64,000 nucleotides of DNA from Flavobacterium sp. K5-23 (GTDB taxonomy: Bacteria > Bacteroidota > Bacteroidia > Flavobacteriales > Flavobacteriaceae). The translations under genes were made by a program, and so were the position numbers. Below are positions 27,242 to 35,265 of the stretch, piece by piece. How positions within the stretch are numbered: the stretch's first letter is position 1; every line of letters begins with the position of its first letter. Location: the NCBI RefSeq assembly GCF_023278045.1, contig NZ_CP056783.1:124001-188000 (forward strand), read 5' to 3'. The notes under the pieces are model-generated. The model did not search any database. It was not told the origin of the DNA and saw only the letters and a list, made by a program, of their open reading frames with translations.

Positions 27242-27775
27242 ATGAAAGCAATTAAATTACTCCCGGTACTTATAATCTTTCTACTTAGTTCTTGCAGCTC
27301 AGTAAGAGTATATTCTGACTATGATAAAAACGTAGATTTTAGTCAATACAAAACCTATGCTTTTCATAAACAAGGAATTGATAAAGTTCAAATATCCGAA
27401 CTAGACAAAAAACGAATTCTTCGAGCCATAGATGCCGAACTTAGTAAAAAAGGAATGAGCAAAAGCGAAAATCCAGATTTATTGGTAAACATAATGACCA
27501 AAGAAAGAGAAAGACTCGACGTTAACCAATTCAACGCAGGATGGGGTTATGGTTGGGGTTGGGGTTGGAACCCATACCTTTGGGGCGGTCAATCTTATGT
27601 TACCTCTTCAACTGAAGGCACCTTATTCATTGATTTAATTGACGCCAAGAAAAAAGAATTAGTTTGGGAAGGGGAAGGAATTGGTTATCTATCTGAAAAC
27701 CGTGATAATAAAGAAAAACAAATTAACGAATATGTTGCTAAAATATTAGAATTGTACCCTCCAAAATCTAAATAG
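27242..27775 (+). CDS. DUF4136 lipoprotein
   Basis: The 177-aa protein has a lipobox signal (LPVLIIFLLSSCSS). The DUF4136 features are VRVYSDYDKNVDFSQYKTYAF at the start of the mature part, a conserved aromatic-Gly patch (WGYGWGWGWNPYLWGG), the strand GTLFIDLIDAKKKELVWEGEGIG and a C-terminal helix. It is probably anchored in the outer membrane facing the periplasm. Function unknown. A terminator follows. Confidence 0.93.
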   Translation: MKAIKLLPVLIIFLLSSCSSVRVYSDYDKNVDFSQYKTYAFHKQGIDKVQISELDKKRILRAIDAELSKKGMSKSENPDLLVNIMTKERERLDVNQFNAGWGYGWGWGWNPYLWGGQSYVTSSTEGTLFIDLIDAKKKELVWEGEGIGYLSENRDNKEKQINEYVAKILELYPPKSK

Positions 27776-27797
27776 TAAAACATTATTTCTATATAAT

Positions 27798-27823
27798 AGC
27801 CTACCTTTGTGTAGGCTTTTTTT
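27798..27823 (+). terminator. Terminator hairpin overlapping a TACCTTTG box
   Basis: AGCCTAC pairs with GTAGGCT and is followed by seven T. The stem-loop also contains a perfect TACCTTTG -7 box (27802-27809) placed 25 bases before the globin start codon, so the same sequence may end one transcript and start the next. No TTG -33 box is at the right distance. Confidence 0.75.
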
Positions 27824-27834
27824 ATACCTATATT

Positions 27835-28242
27835 ATGACAGTACGTACAGACATTACAACCCTAGAAGACATAAAATTACTGGTAGATGGCTTTTATTCG
27901 AAAGTTCAAATAGATGAATTCATTGGTCCTATTTTTAATGAGAAAATAGCGAATCGCTGGCCAGAACACTTGGAAAAAATGTACCGCTTTTGGCAAACCA
28001 TCTTACTGGAAGTACACTCCTATTCAGGAAGTCCTTTTCCTCCACACAAACAATTACCGGTTGCCAAAGAACATTTTGACCGCTGGATGGAAATTTTTAC
28101 CGAAACAGTAGATGGATTGTTCACGGGCCCTATTGCAGACGAAGCAAAATTACGAGCCAAGAATATGGCGGAAATGTTCAATTACAAAATTGACTATTTT
28201 AGAAATGCAGAACAAAAAGGGGATCTTTTAAATCCAAAATAA
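27835..28242 (+). CDS. Group III truncated hemoglobin
   Basis: The 135-aa protein matches class 3 truncated globins: HLEKMYRFWQTILL in the B/E region, SYSGSPFPPHKQL and the proximal histidine in AKEHFDRWMEIFTETVDGLF, then the terminal helix with AKNMAEMF. Such globins bind O2 or NO and are linked to microaerobic or nitrosative stress. It shares a strand with the phytase-like gene 8 bases downstream and is probably co-transcribed with it. Confidence 0.93.
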   Translation: MTVRTDITTLEDIKLLVDGFYSKVQIDEFIGPIFNEKIANRWPEHLEKMYRFWQTILLEVHSYSGSPFPPHKQLPVAKEHFDRWMEIFTETVDGLFTGPIADEAKLRAKNMAEMFNYKIDYFRNAEQKGDLLNPK

Positions 28243-28250
28243 CTTACTCC

Positions 28251-29381
28251 ATGCGCAAATTATTATTACTGGCTTTTTTACCGCTTGCCTTACTATCGTG
28301 TTCAGGTTTAAAAACTACCGAAACAGCAAAAACAATTCCCTCTTTTAAATTGGTAAACACGGTTGAAATTCCATTCAATCAGGTATTTAAAAACACGGTA
28401 ATTGGCGGATTATCAGGTATTGATTATGATGTTAAAAACGACCTGTATTATTTAATTAGCGACGACAGATCCATATACAATGATGCCCGTTTTTATACCG
28501 CCAAAATTCATTTGGCTTCCAATAAAATAGATAGTATCGCTTTTAAGAACGTCTTGTTTTTTAAAAATGAAGCTGGAGAAAAATATAGCAATTGGGAGAA
28601 AAAACCAGCATCTTCAATCGATCCTGAAGATATGCGTTACAATCCTAAAACAAATAGTTTGGTTTGGGCCAGTGAAGGAGCTCGTGTAGTTGCCAAAGAT
28701 TTTTCGGTAATTCAAAACCCTGCCATTCAAACATCTGATTTGAACGGTAACTTTGTAAATGAATTTGATTTACCAGCAAACCTAAGCATGCAAAAAGAGG
28801 AAAAAGGACCTCGCAGCAATGGTGTTTTGGAAGGAATTACATTTGATAAAAACTACACTACTTTATATGCTAACGTAGAAGAGCCTTTATACGAAGACGG
28901 CAAAGCAGCAACAACGGAAAAAGGGGGCTTGATACGGATCTATCAATTTGATGTGAAATCAAGAAAAAACACGGCGCAATACGGCTATCTTTTGGATCCT
29001 ATTGCCTACGAACCCAACCCGAAAACTGCTTTTGCTGTCAACGGAATATCAGCAATACAATATTATGACGAAAACCGACTTTTAGTAGTTGAACGCTCCT
29101 ACTCGGTAGGTAGGCAAGCCTGTACTGTAAAAGTGTATTTATGCGATTTTACCAAGGCAACCAATGTAAAAAACAACACTTCCTTACAAGACCAAAACAT
29201 TACGCTGGCTTCTAAAAAATTGATCCTGAATATGGATGATTTGGGTATTTTTATCGATAATATCGAAGGATTGACTTTTGGTCCTAAACTCGCTAATGGC
29301 AAGCAATCGCTGCTTTTTGTATCGGATAATAATTTTTCAGACAAACAAAAAACGCAAGTGCTACTTTTTGAAGTGGAGTAA
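28251..29381 (+). CDS. Phytase-like esterase domain lipoprotein
   Basis: The 376-aa protein has a lipoprotein signal (LLLAFLPLALLSCSG) followed by an esterase-like-activity-of-phytase domain (PF13449 type): IGGLSGIDYDVKNDLYYLISDDRS near the start, IDPEDMRYNPKTNSLVWASEGA, PRSNGVLEGITFDKNYTTLYANVE, and NIEGLTFGPKLANGKQSLLFVSDNNF near the end, as expected for a beta-propeller. It probably hydrolyses phosphoesters on the cell surface or in the periplasm. The substrate is unknown. Confidence 0.92.
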   Translation: MRKLLLLAFLPLALLSCSGLKTTETAKTIPSFKLVNTVEIPFNQVFKNTVIGGLSGIDYDVKNDLYYLISDDRSIYNDARFYTAKIHLASNKIDSIAFKNVLFFKNEAGEKYSNWEKKPASSIDPEDMRYNPKTNSLVWASEGARVVAKDFSVIQNPAIQTSDLNGNFVNEFDLPANLSMQKEEKGPRSNGVLEGITFDKNYTTLYANVEEPLYEDGKAATTEKGGLIRIYQFDVKSRKNTAQYGYLLDPIAYEPNPKTAFAVNGISAIQYYDENRLLVVERSYSVGRQACTVKVYLCDFTKATNVKNNTSLQDQNITLASKKLILNMDDLGIFIDNIEGLTFGPKLANGKQSLLFVSDNNFSDKQKTQVLLFEVE

Positions 29382-29408
29382 AAAGAGTTGTTTTACTTTA
29401 AAATTATT

Positions 29409-29443
29409 AAAATCCGTAACAGTGGTGTTGCGGATTTTTTTTT
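29409..29443 (+). terminator. Rho-independent terminator
   Basis: AAATCCGTAAC pairs with GTTGCGGATTT (one G-T pair) and is followed by nine T. It lies 27 bases after the esterase gene and abuts the stop codon of the convergent toxin gene. Confidence 0.88.
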
Positions 29444-29735
29444 AATATTTATTTAAAAGACTTGGATTTTGCTTTCCATTGAAGATATCAAGAATCAAGA
29501 CCGAATCTTGTTTTCGCTCATAAATAATCTTGTAAGACCAGATGCTAATATGACGAAACCTTTCTTTATTAATAATTGGGTCCATTGCAAATTCATAACG
29601 GGAATCATTTAGAGACTCCGCTAATGTTATTATTTTATCTAAAACCATTTCAGCATTTTGAGGACTATCATCCAGAATATACAAATATATTTTAGAAAGG
29701 GAATCTTTTGCTTCCTTTGACCAAACTACAGTCAT
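29442..29735 (-). CDS. RelE/ParE-superfamily toxin
   Basis: The 97-aa protein has the ParE/RelE fold pattern: VVWSKEAKDSLSKIYLYILD at the N-terminus (helical hairpin), KERFRHISIWSYKIIYERKQDSVLILDIFNGKQNP in the beta sheet. ParE-type toxins poison gyrase, RelE-type cleave mRNA; sequence alone does not decide. It overlaps the antitoxin gene by 4 bases and is translated after it, the usual type II arrangement. Confidence 0.9.
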   Translation of the reverse strand: MTVVWSKEAKDSLSKIYLYILDDSPQNAEMVLDKIITLAESLNDSRYEFAMDPIINKERFRHISIWSYKIIYERKQDSVLILDIFNGKQNPSLLNKY

Positions 29736-29986
29736 TTCTTTTTCGATAAAATAGAAGCTCGAACTTCCTCAGATGTATATGTTGCGGCACCATCAGCAAC
29801 CGATTCACTTATAGACTCTATATGCGCAATGTATTGTGACTTTGTCAAAGACACACCGTCAATACTTTGAGCAACATTGAAATCACTATTTAAAATAGCG
29901 TCAATTTTATCCAAGAGTTTTTCGTCTTGAACATCTATTAGTTTTTTTATCAACTGGTTTTTATGAGCCTCAATATTCATCTCCAT
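29732..29986 (-). CDS. Antitoxin of the ParE-type module
   Basis: The 84-aa protein is acidic and helical. The N-terminal helices (IEAHKNQLIKKLIDVQDEKLLDKIDAIL) are followed by a flexible C-terminal part (TSEEVRASILSKK) that would wrap the toxin. The position upstream and the 4-base overlap with the toxin define its role. A -7-like TATCTTTA sits about 30 bases before the start. Autoregulation is expected for the family but no operator is identified. Confidence 0.85.
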   Translation of the reverse strand: MEMNIEAHKNQLIKKLIDVQDEKLLDKIDAILNSDFNVAQSIDGVSLTKSQYIAHIESISESVADGAATYTSEEVRASILSKKK

Positions 29987-30086
29987 TTATTTTATATTGT
30001 AAAGATACAATTTTCAGTAAATTAATTTATAGATACTTAAATAGTATTTCACTTTGTAAAAGTAAACCCTGAGATAATTGTAATCA

Positions 30087-30310
30087 CAAAACGGTGTTTA
30101 CGGTTTCCCGTAACATTACTAAACGAATAGTTACTGCTTTTGAAACAGGCTTAAAACAAAATTTAATTTATGAGATTTTTCGGTAAATAAATTTTACTTT
30201 TAAAAAATAAAAAAAGAGAAATAGAACTTCGTATAAGCATCCAAATTTGGGTAGATTTGCGAAGTTTACTTTCGCCAATATACAAGTTAGTAGCAAAGCT
30301 AAAACAACGA
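30087..30310 (+). repeat. Cassette-type repeat R1, copy C (diverged)
   Basis: It shares with copies A and B the TTTACGGTTTCCCGTAA hairpin (30095-30111), a TTTAATTTATGAGATTTTTCGG block and the stretch CCAAATTTGGGTAGATTTGC with a following GCGAA...TTCGC inverted pair. The first 68-bp block of A/B is missing. As with A and B, the repeat stops just before the start codon of an accessory gene (30331). Confidence 0.65.
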
Positions 30311-30803
30311 CCTTTAAAAACGATAAATCGATGTCAAAAGAATTAACATACGAACGTCGAATAATTGCTTTCATTGATATCTTAGGCTTCAAAGAAATAG
30401 TTAAACAATCTGAAAATGATACTGCAAAAATTACTTTGCTATATTCTGTACTTGAATATTTAAAAGATTGGGAAATATCAGATAATTGGGGCTTAAAATT
30501 TGTAGAAATAGAAGAAGACGCGCAAAAAAAAGGCGTTGATTACTTTGACATCCGTGGCAAGACAAATACAACGGCATTTTCAGATAGTATTGTCATATCA
30601 GTAAAAGTTAACGACAATGTAAATGAAATGGCTTCGACATTAATAGTCAACTTAGCGTATATTGGTTCCGTTTTAATGGAAAAAGGAATACTATTTCGAG
30701 GTGGACTAACGATTGGAAATATTATTCATAACAACAATGGAACTGTGTTCGGGCAAGGTCTAATTGATGCGTATTTACTTGAAACTAATACCAAACACAT
30801 GTA

Positions 30804-31340
30804 TTATATGGCCCAAATTTTATCTAAAAATACATAGCTATATCCACAGATACTCATTACCTCTTTTTTGCTTGTAGCTTTTACGACATTAGTAATGAAA
30901 TCTTCTACATCTTCCAATGAATTATAAAATTTATTAGAAAATTCTCGTTTGTATTTTGCCCACATTTTTTCAGCGGGATTAAGTTCTGGACTATATGGTG
31001 GTAGAAAAACCAAAACAATATTTTCAGGAATGATTAATTTTTTTGCCTTATGAAACCTTCCATTATCCAGCACCATTATTTTGAGTTCTTTCGGATTTTC
31101 CTTTGAGAAATTATCTAAAAAAACTTGAAAATTATCAGCGTTGCAATGTGGGAGTATTAATTGAAAATGGTCTCCAGTTATGGGCGAAAAAGCTCCAGAA
31201 AGCCAAGTTGATTTAAAAACTTGTTGGAAAGCACAAATCGGCTTAACACTAATAGCAGTAACTGATTTTCCGTTTCGAGTGAACAAACCAAAACGCGATT
31301 CATCTTGAAAATACAAGTTTACAGAGTCAAAATCACCCAC
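30804..31340 (-). CDS. IS630 transposase, DDE catalytic part (orfB)
   Basis: About 178 aa encode the RNase H-like catalytic domain with all three acidic residues: FQDESRFGL, VLDNGRFHKA and SPELNPAEKMW. It has no good start of its own (a GTG at 31340) and lies in the -1 frame relative to orfA, overlapping its stop by 8 bases, which suggests programmed ribosomal frameshifting, as in several IS630-family elements. The catalytic part looks intact. Confidence 0.9.
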   Translation of the reverse strand: MGDFDSVNLYFQDESRFGLFTRNGKSVTAISVKPICAFQQVFKSTWLSGAFSPITGDHFQLILPHCNADNFQVFLDNFSKENPKELKIMVLDNGRFHKAKKLIIPENIVLVFLPPYSPELNPAEKMWAKYKREFSNKFYNSLEDVEDFITNVVKATSKKEVMSICGYSYVFLDKIWAI

Positions 31341-31863
31341 CGTATTTAGTGCTATTTCTTGACAGATTCGTCCGAAGTCTTTTTAAAAGAGATTCCCTGA
31401 TCTTCGTCTTTTTGTGACTTTTGCGGGCTACTTTTACACTTGATTTAAAATTCCTGATGCAATAATAAAGCAACGTATTGTAATTGAAAGTCTTCCCTGA
31501 TTCTTTTTCAATCCAATCTTTAAGCTCAACATAGCCTTGAAGTCCATTTTGAGGGTCGTTGAGTTTTGTTTCCAACATATTGTGTTCAATAGCATTAAAA
31601 GCCGACGGCTTAAAACCTGTTTTTTGATGCTTCATCAAACCCTCAATTCCAGAATTAAGGTATAATGTCCTCCAATTCTGAACGCTATTAGGGTCAACCA
31701 CAGCTAATTTAGCAACCTCACGTTTAGAAATCCCTACTTTTTCGTTTTGCTTCAAAATCAGCAGAACTCTCAAACGTTGACCAATAAACGGAATAGATTG
31801 TTTGAGCAGATTTTTTATTTCTTTTTCGGTTTCCTTAATTACCAAAATTTTTGCATGCGCCAT
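31333..31863 (-). CDS. IS630 transposase, DNA-binding part (orfA)
   Basis: About 176 aa from the ATG at 31863 (MAHAKILVI). It has two helix-turn-helix regions: GISKREVAKLAVVDPNSVQNWRTLY (Tc1/IS630-type N-terminal HTH) and a winged segment GYVELKDWIEKESGKTFNYNT. The end, KYGG then stop, is where a -1 shift would enter orfB. An upstream extension to 31914 exists but would start inside the inverted-repeat region. Confidence 0.88.
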   Translation of the reverse strand: MAHAKILVIKETEKEIKNLLKQSIPFIGQRLRVLLILKQNEKVGISKREVAKLAVVDPNSVQNWRTLYLNSGIEGLMKHQKTGFKPSAFNAIEHNMLETKLNDPQNGLQGYVELKDWIEKESGKTFNYNTLLYYCIRNFKSSVKVARKSHKKTKIRESLLKRLRTNLSRNSTKYGG

Positions 31864-32392
31864 GATTACTTTTATAATATAGTCCAAATATAACATAAAA
31901 AAACCAATTATCAAAATTGGTATATATTATATTTTCGTTTGGTATAAAAATGCAAAGTACCCAAGAATAGTTTTGTCGGATAAATTGATAAAAGAATTAA
32001 ATTATCCACTTCAAGAAAAAAGACATAGATATCCATATCATCAATATGTAAATAGATTTCAAGATGGTTGCATAGGTTTTCACCAAATGATTTATTACCA
32101 AGTAATAGACAGTTGGGAAGAAATGACTAATGAAAATATGATTTCAAGTTTGAAAAATATTCGTAATGTGATAGTAAACGGGTTAGATTCGAGCTTCGAG
32201 AATTCAGATGTTTTTGAGAAATATAAATGGCTAAGAGAGCAATATAATGATTTGATTATTCTAAGTGATTTTGACTTTGATACTAAAACACATGAAAACA
32301 TAAAAAAACAAATAAGAGATATTAGACAAGATCACGCTATTCATTATTCTGAAGTTGATAAATATAGCTTACGGAAAAACACAAAAAAATAA

Positions 32393-32823
32393 AACCCATC
32401 CCCCCACTGGCTCTCGTTTGTAACGAGTGCCTGTCTTAATTTATAGCACAATCGTAGCGTTTGCAACACGGTTTGCATTAATCTATTTTCATCTTTTCTT
32501 AGTTCATGCAAACATAGGACATAGGATGACAGGCTAAATCAAAATCATCTTGAATTACCAAATCTCAAATTAAACCCCACCACCCCTAGCCCCGAGTGAA
32601 ATGAAAAGCTTTTTACAGAAACCCTTTTGGTTTTTGTTGTTGCCGCAGAGTGACTCCTCTCCCCAACCCTCTCCAAAGGAAAGGGAGAAATTAGGAATAC
32701 CCCTTTTTATTAGCTCCTGCGGGAACTTTAGAAAAACAAAGGGGTTCAAAAAAACTTGCAATGAAAAACGGGAAATAGCTCCCAGAATTCGTACTTTTAC
32801 AACTTAACTACAACGTTTTCGAC
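32393..32823. other. Gene-free interval with repeat-like blocks
   Basis: I find no gene here. The block CTGGCTCTCGTTTGTAACGA near 32408 looks like a repeat of accessory regions, and CTCTCCCCAACCC...AAGGAAAGGGAG (about 32658-32685) is a partial palindrome. The final 60 bases presumably hold the promoter of the hydroxylase gene; I cannot place it. Confidence 0.5.
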
Positions 32824-34581
32824 ATGAATGCAACTATTGAAACTAATCCATTATTAGACCGTTTGCCTAAACACTTGAAGCAATTTATTAAGCCTCAGGA
32901 TTATAGCGACTACACTCCTATTAACCAAGCGGTTTGGCGTTATGTGATGCGTAAAAACGTGGATTATCTATCGAAAGTGGCGCATAGTTCTTACCTAGAA
33001 GGATTGAAGAAAACGGGGATTGAAATTGACAATATTCCAAGTATGTACGGTATGAACCGTATTCTTACGGAAATTGGTTGGGCTGCCGTGGCTGTGGATG
33101 GATTTATTCCGCCTAACGCTTTTATGGAGTTTCAAGCATACAATGTACTCGTTATTGCGTCTGACATTCGTCAGCTAGAACATATAGAATACACGCCCGC
33201 ACCGGATATTATTCACGAAGGTGCTGGACACGCGCCTATTATTGCTAATCCGGAATATGCGGAATATTTACGCCGTTTTGGAGAAATAGGTTGTAAAGCG
33301 ATTTCTTCGGACAAGGATTATCAAATGTATGAAGCGATCCGTTTGCTTTCGATCGTGAAAGAAGCCGAAGGCACTCCGCAAGCGACTATCGACGAAGCTG
33401 AAAAAGCGGTGGAAGATTTACAAAACAATATGGGTGAACTGTCAGAAATGGCACAAATAAGAAACCTGCACTGGTGGACCGTGGAATACGGACTGATAGG
33501 AAGGGTGGAAGACCCAAAAATTTATGGCGCTGGTTTGTTATCCTCCATTGGCGAAAGCGCTTGGTGTATGACAGAAAACGTAAAGAAAATACCTTATGAT
33601 ATTTCGGCAGCCTATCAGAGTTTCGATATTACAAAACTGCAACCGCAGTTGTATGTCACTCCTACTTTTGCCTATTTGAATTTGGTTCTAGAAGAGTTTG
33701 CCAATAAAATGGCCTTACGCACAGGAGGTTTATCAGGAATAGAAAAATTGATCAACTCTACTGCATTGGGAACTATTGAATTGAGTACTGGTTTGCAAAT
33801 TTCAGGTGTTTTCACCAATGTAATCGCTTATGAAGGCAAACCAATTTACATACAAACTACTGGAAAAACGGCTTTGGCTTCTCGTGAAAAAGAGCTAGTA
33901 GGTCACGGAACGACTTCTCATTTAGAAGGTTTTGGAAGCCCAATAGGAAGACTAAAAGGAATCAATCTTGCCATTGAGGAAATGAGTCCGAAAGACTTAA
34001 ATGCTTATGACATCCTGGAATCTAAAAAGGTAAAACTTGAATTTGAAGGCGGCATAACGGTAGAAGGGGAAATCATTACTGGTTCCAGAAATTTACAAGG
34101 AGAAATTATCCTTATTCGTTTCAAAAATTGTACAGTGACTCACGGAGAAACTATTTTGTTTCAACCGGAATGGGGAGTATACGACATGGCAGTTGGAAAA
34201 AAAGTGGTTTCGGCTTTTTCTGGCCCTGCTGACATGAATAGTTTTGATTTGATCTCGCATATGCCATCTAGCAAAACCATTAAAGCAACTCACACTAAAG
34301 AACGTGATGAATTAGAGAAACTATACTTGGAAGTTCGTGCCATAAGAGAGTCAAAAGATATGGACACATCATTAGCTTCTATTTTCAATAAACTACAATC
34401 AGAGCATCCTAATGACTGGTTACTGTCCGTTGAAATCACTGAGCTCTTGAAAGACAGAAACGAACCTCAACTTTTAGAAAAAGCATTATCACATCTTGAA
34501 AGTCTAAAAATAAAAAGACCTGAAGTAGCTCATTTAATTAGCGGTGGACTGGAGTTGATTTTAGACACACAAAAAGCATAA
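32824..34581 (+). CDS. phhA: Phenylalanine 4-monooxygenase (Bacteroidota long form)
   Basis: The 585-aa protein is a pterin-dependent aromatic amino acid hydroxylase converting phenylalanine to tyrosine. Iron ligands are visible in IIHEGAGHAP (His131 and His136) and RRFGEIG (Glu near 154). The catalytic domain fills about residues 20-330; the remaining ~250 residues are an extension seen in Bacteroidota homologues and absent from the shorter proteobacterial enzymes. The pterin-recycling dehydratase is encoded at 59900-60178. Confidence 0.95.
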   Translation: MNATIETNPLLDRLPKHLKQFIKPQDYSDYTPINQAVWRYVMRKNVDYLSKVAHSSYLEGLKKTGIEIDNIPSMYGMNRILTEIGWAAVAVDGFIPPNAFMEFQAYNVLVIASDIRQLEHIEYTPAPDIIHEGAGHAPIIANPEYAEYLRRFGEIGCKAISSDKDYQMYEAIRLLSIVKEAEGTPQATIDEAEKAVEDLQNNMGELSEMAQIRNLHWWTVEYGLIGRVEDPKIYGAGLLSSIGESAWCMTENVKKIPYDISAAYQSFDITKLQPQLYVTPTFAYLNLVLEEFANKMALRTGGLSGIEKLINSTALGTIELSTGLQISGVFTNVIAYEGKPIYIQTTGKTALASREKELVGHGTTSHLEGFGSPIGRLKGINLAIEEMSPKDLNAYDILESKKVKLEFEGGITVEGEIITGSRNLQGEIILIRFKNCTVTHGETILFQPEWGVYDMAVGKKVVSAFSGPADMNSFDLISHMPSSKTIKATHTKERDELEKLYLEVRAIRESKDMDTSLASIFNKLQSEHPNDWLLSVEITELLKDRNEPQLLEKALSHLESLKIKRPEVAHLISGGLELILDTQKA

Positions 34582-34599
34582 ACAATTCTATATAAAAAA

Positions 34600-34636
34600 T
34601 GAAAGGCTGTCTTTGTAATAAAGACAGCCTTTTTAT
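34600..34636. terminator. Bidirectional terminator
   Basis: AAAGGCTGTCTTT pairs with AAAGACAGCCTTT (34602-34632) with T-rich sequence after and A-rich sequence before. It separates the convergent hydroxylase and DUF4230 genes. Confidence 0.9.
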
Positions 34637-34642
34637 TTAAAG

Positions 34643-35263
34643 TTACAATTTCACTTTCTGATTGAAATCCTTTTCGGATTCAATGACATTCCCTTTATAT
34701 TTTAAAGTCCAGCCTAAACTATTAGTTGTAATTAACAATTTAGACAACTCACTTATCAATCTATTTTGAGCATTCGATTTTAAAGTGGATTTCTGGATTT
34801 TCTTAGTCAAACTTGCTTTAACTGATTTGTTTATTTTATTATAATCATCTCCCGTGAAAGGATTCAGTTTGCTTTGTTCCACATCATAAAATTTAATATC
34901 AGGATTAATTTTAATTTCTTCTTCAGGAATATAGATTATTGTAATAACTTTATTTTTCTCATCAATATCGTATTTCATTAAATGTAAATCATACGCAACA
35001 GTCACATCAGCATTAACGACAATTAATGCTTTTTTATCGAAAGACACCATTCCCATCAAGTATTTTTCTTGATTTTTATATGTAATCACTTCAGAGAAAT
35101 GCCCTTCGGTTACGACTAGTTTGCCTACATTAAGTATTTGTTGCTGTATCAAGCCTGTGCCATCAATACTTGTTGAATCATCCTCTTTTTTAAACTCACA
35201 ATATTTGAATGATAACGCAACTGCAGCTATCAACGCGAAAAAAACAATAAATCTTTTGAACAT
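34643..35263 (-). CDS. DUF4230 protein
   Basis: The 206-aa protein has an N-terminal membrane anchor (FIVFFALIAAVALSF) and the DUF4230 body (VGKLVVTEGHFSEVITYK, then ALIVVNADVTVAYDL, and the KINKSVKASLTKKIQKS helix). It is probably exposed to the periplasm. Function unknown. It starts two bases after the GSCFA gene and is surely co-transcribed with it. Confidence 0.92.
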   Translation of the reverse strand: MFKRFIVFFALIAAVALSFKYCEFKKEDDSTSIDGTGLIQQQILNVGKLVVTEGHFSEVITYKNQEKYLMGMVSFDKKALIVVNADVTVAYDLHLMKYDIDEKNKVITIIYIPEEEIKINPDIKFYDVEQSKLNPFTGDDYNKINKSVKASLTKKIQKSTLKSNAQNRLISELSKLLITTNSLGWTLKYKGNVIESEKDFNQKVKL

Positions 35264-35265
35264 AA

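Larger units (their letters stand above)
30791..31944 (-). mobile_element. IS630-family insertion sequence
   Basis: The element has imperfect terminal inverted repeats starting CCAAAC at both ends (left CCAAACACATGTATTATAT, right end read inward CCAAACGAAAATATAATAT), and TA target duplication at 30789-30790 and 31945-31946. The right end has two extra bases (TA). It carries a transposase in two overlapping frames on the minus strand and has inserted into the cyclase-like gene. Confidence 0.9.
30331..32392 (+). pseudogene. Nucleotidyl-cyclase-like gene split by an IS630-family element
   Basis: The 5' part (30331-30790, 153 codons) and the 3' part (31947-32392) join in frame if bases 30791-31946 are removed, giving about 301 aa with ETN-KNAKYPRIVLSDKL across the junction. 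The protein has the two metal-binding Asp motifs of class III cyclases, FIDILGF (Asp16) and FSDSI (Asp85), plus FRGGLTIG and YPRIV. Similar proteins occur near defence genes, and a Pycsar-type cyclase is one possibility, but no effector gene is visible. The insertion leaves only a 196-codon open fragment running into the IS. Confidence 0.8.

Noticed and set aside
30804..30837. C-terminus of the cyclase-like protein as read into the IS (HMYYMAQILSKNT)
   Set aside because: These residues are encoded by the IS left inverted repeat. The true continuation is found at 31947 after the element.
31973..32392. Separate gene of 139 aa after the IS with a TTG start
   Set aside because: It is in frame with the 5' cyclase fragment once the IS is removed, and the sequence upstream of the TTG continues the same protein (AKYPRIV), so it is the 3' half of a broken gene.
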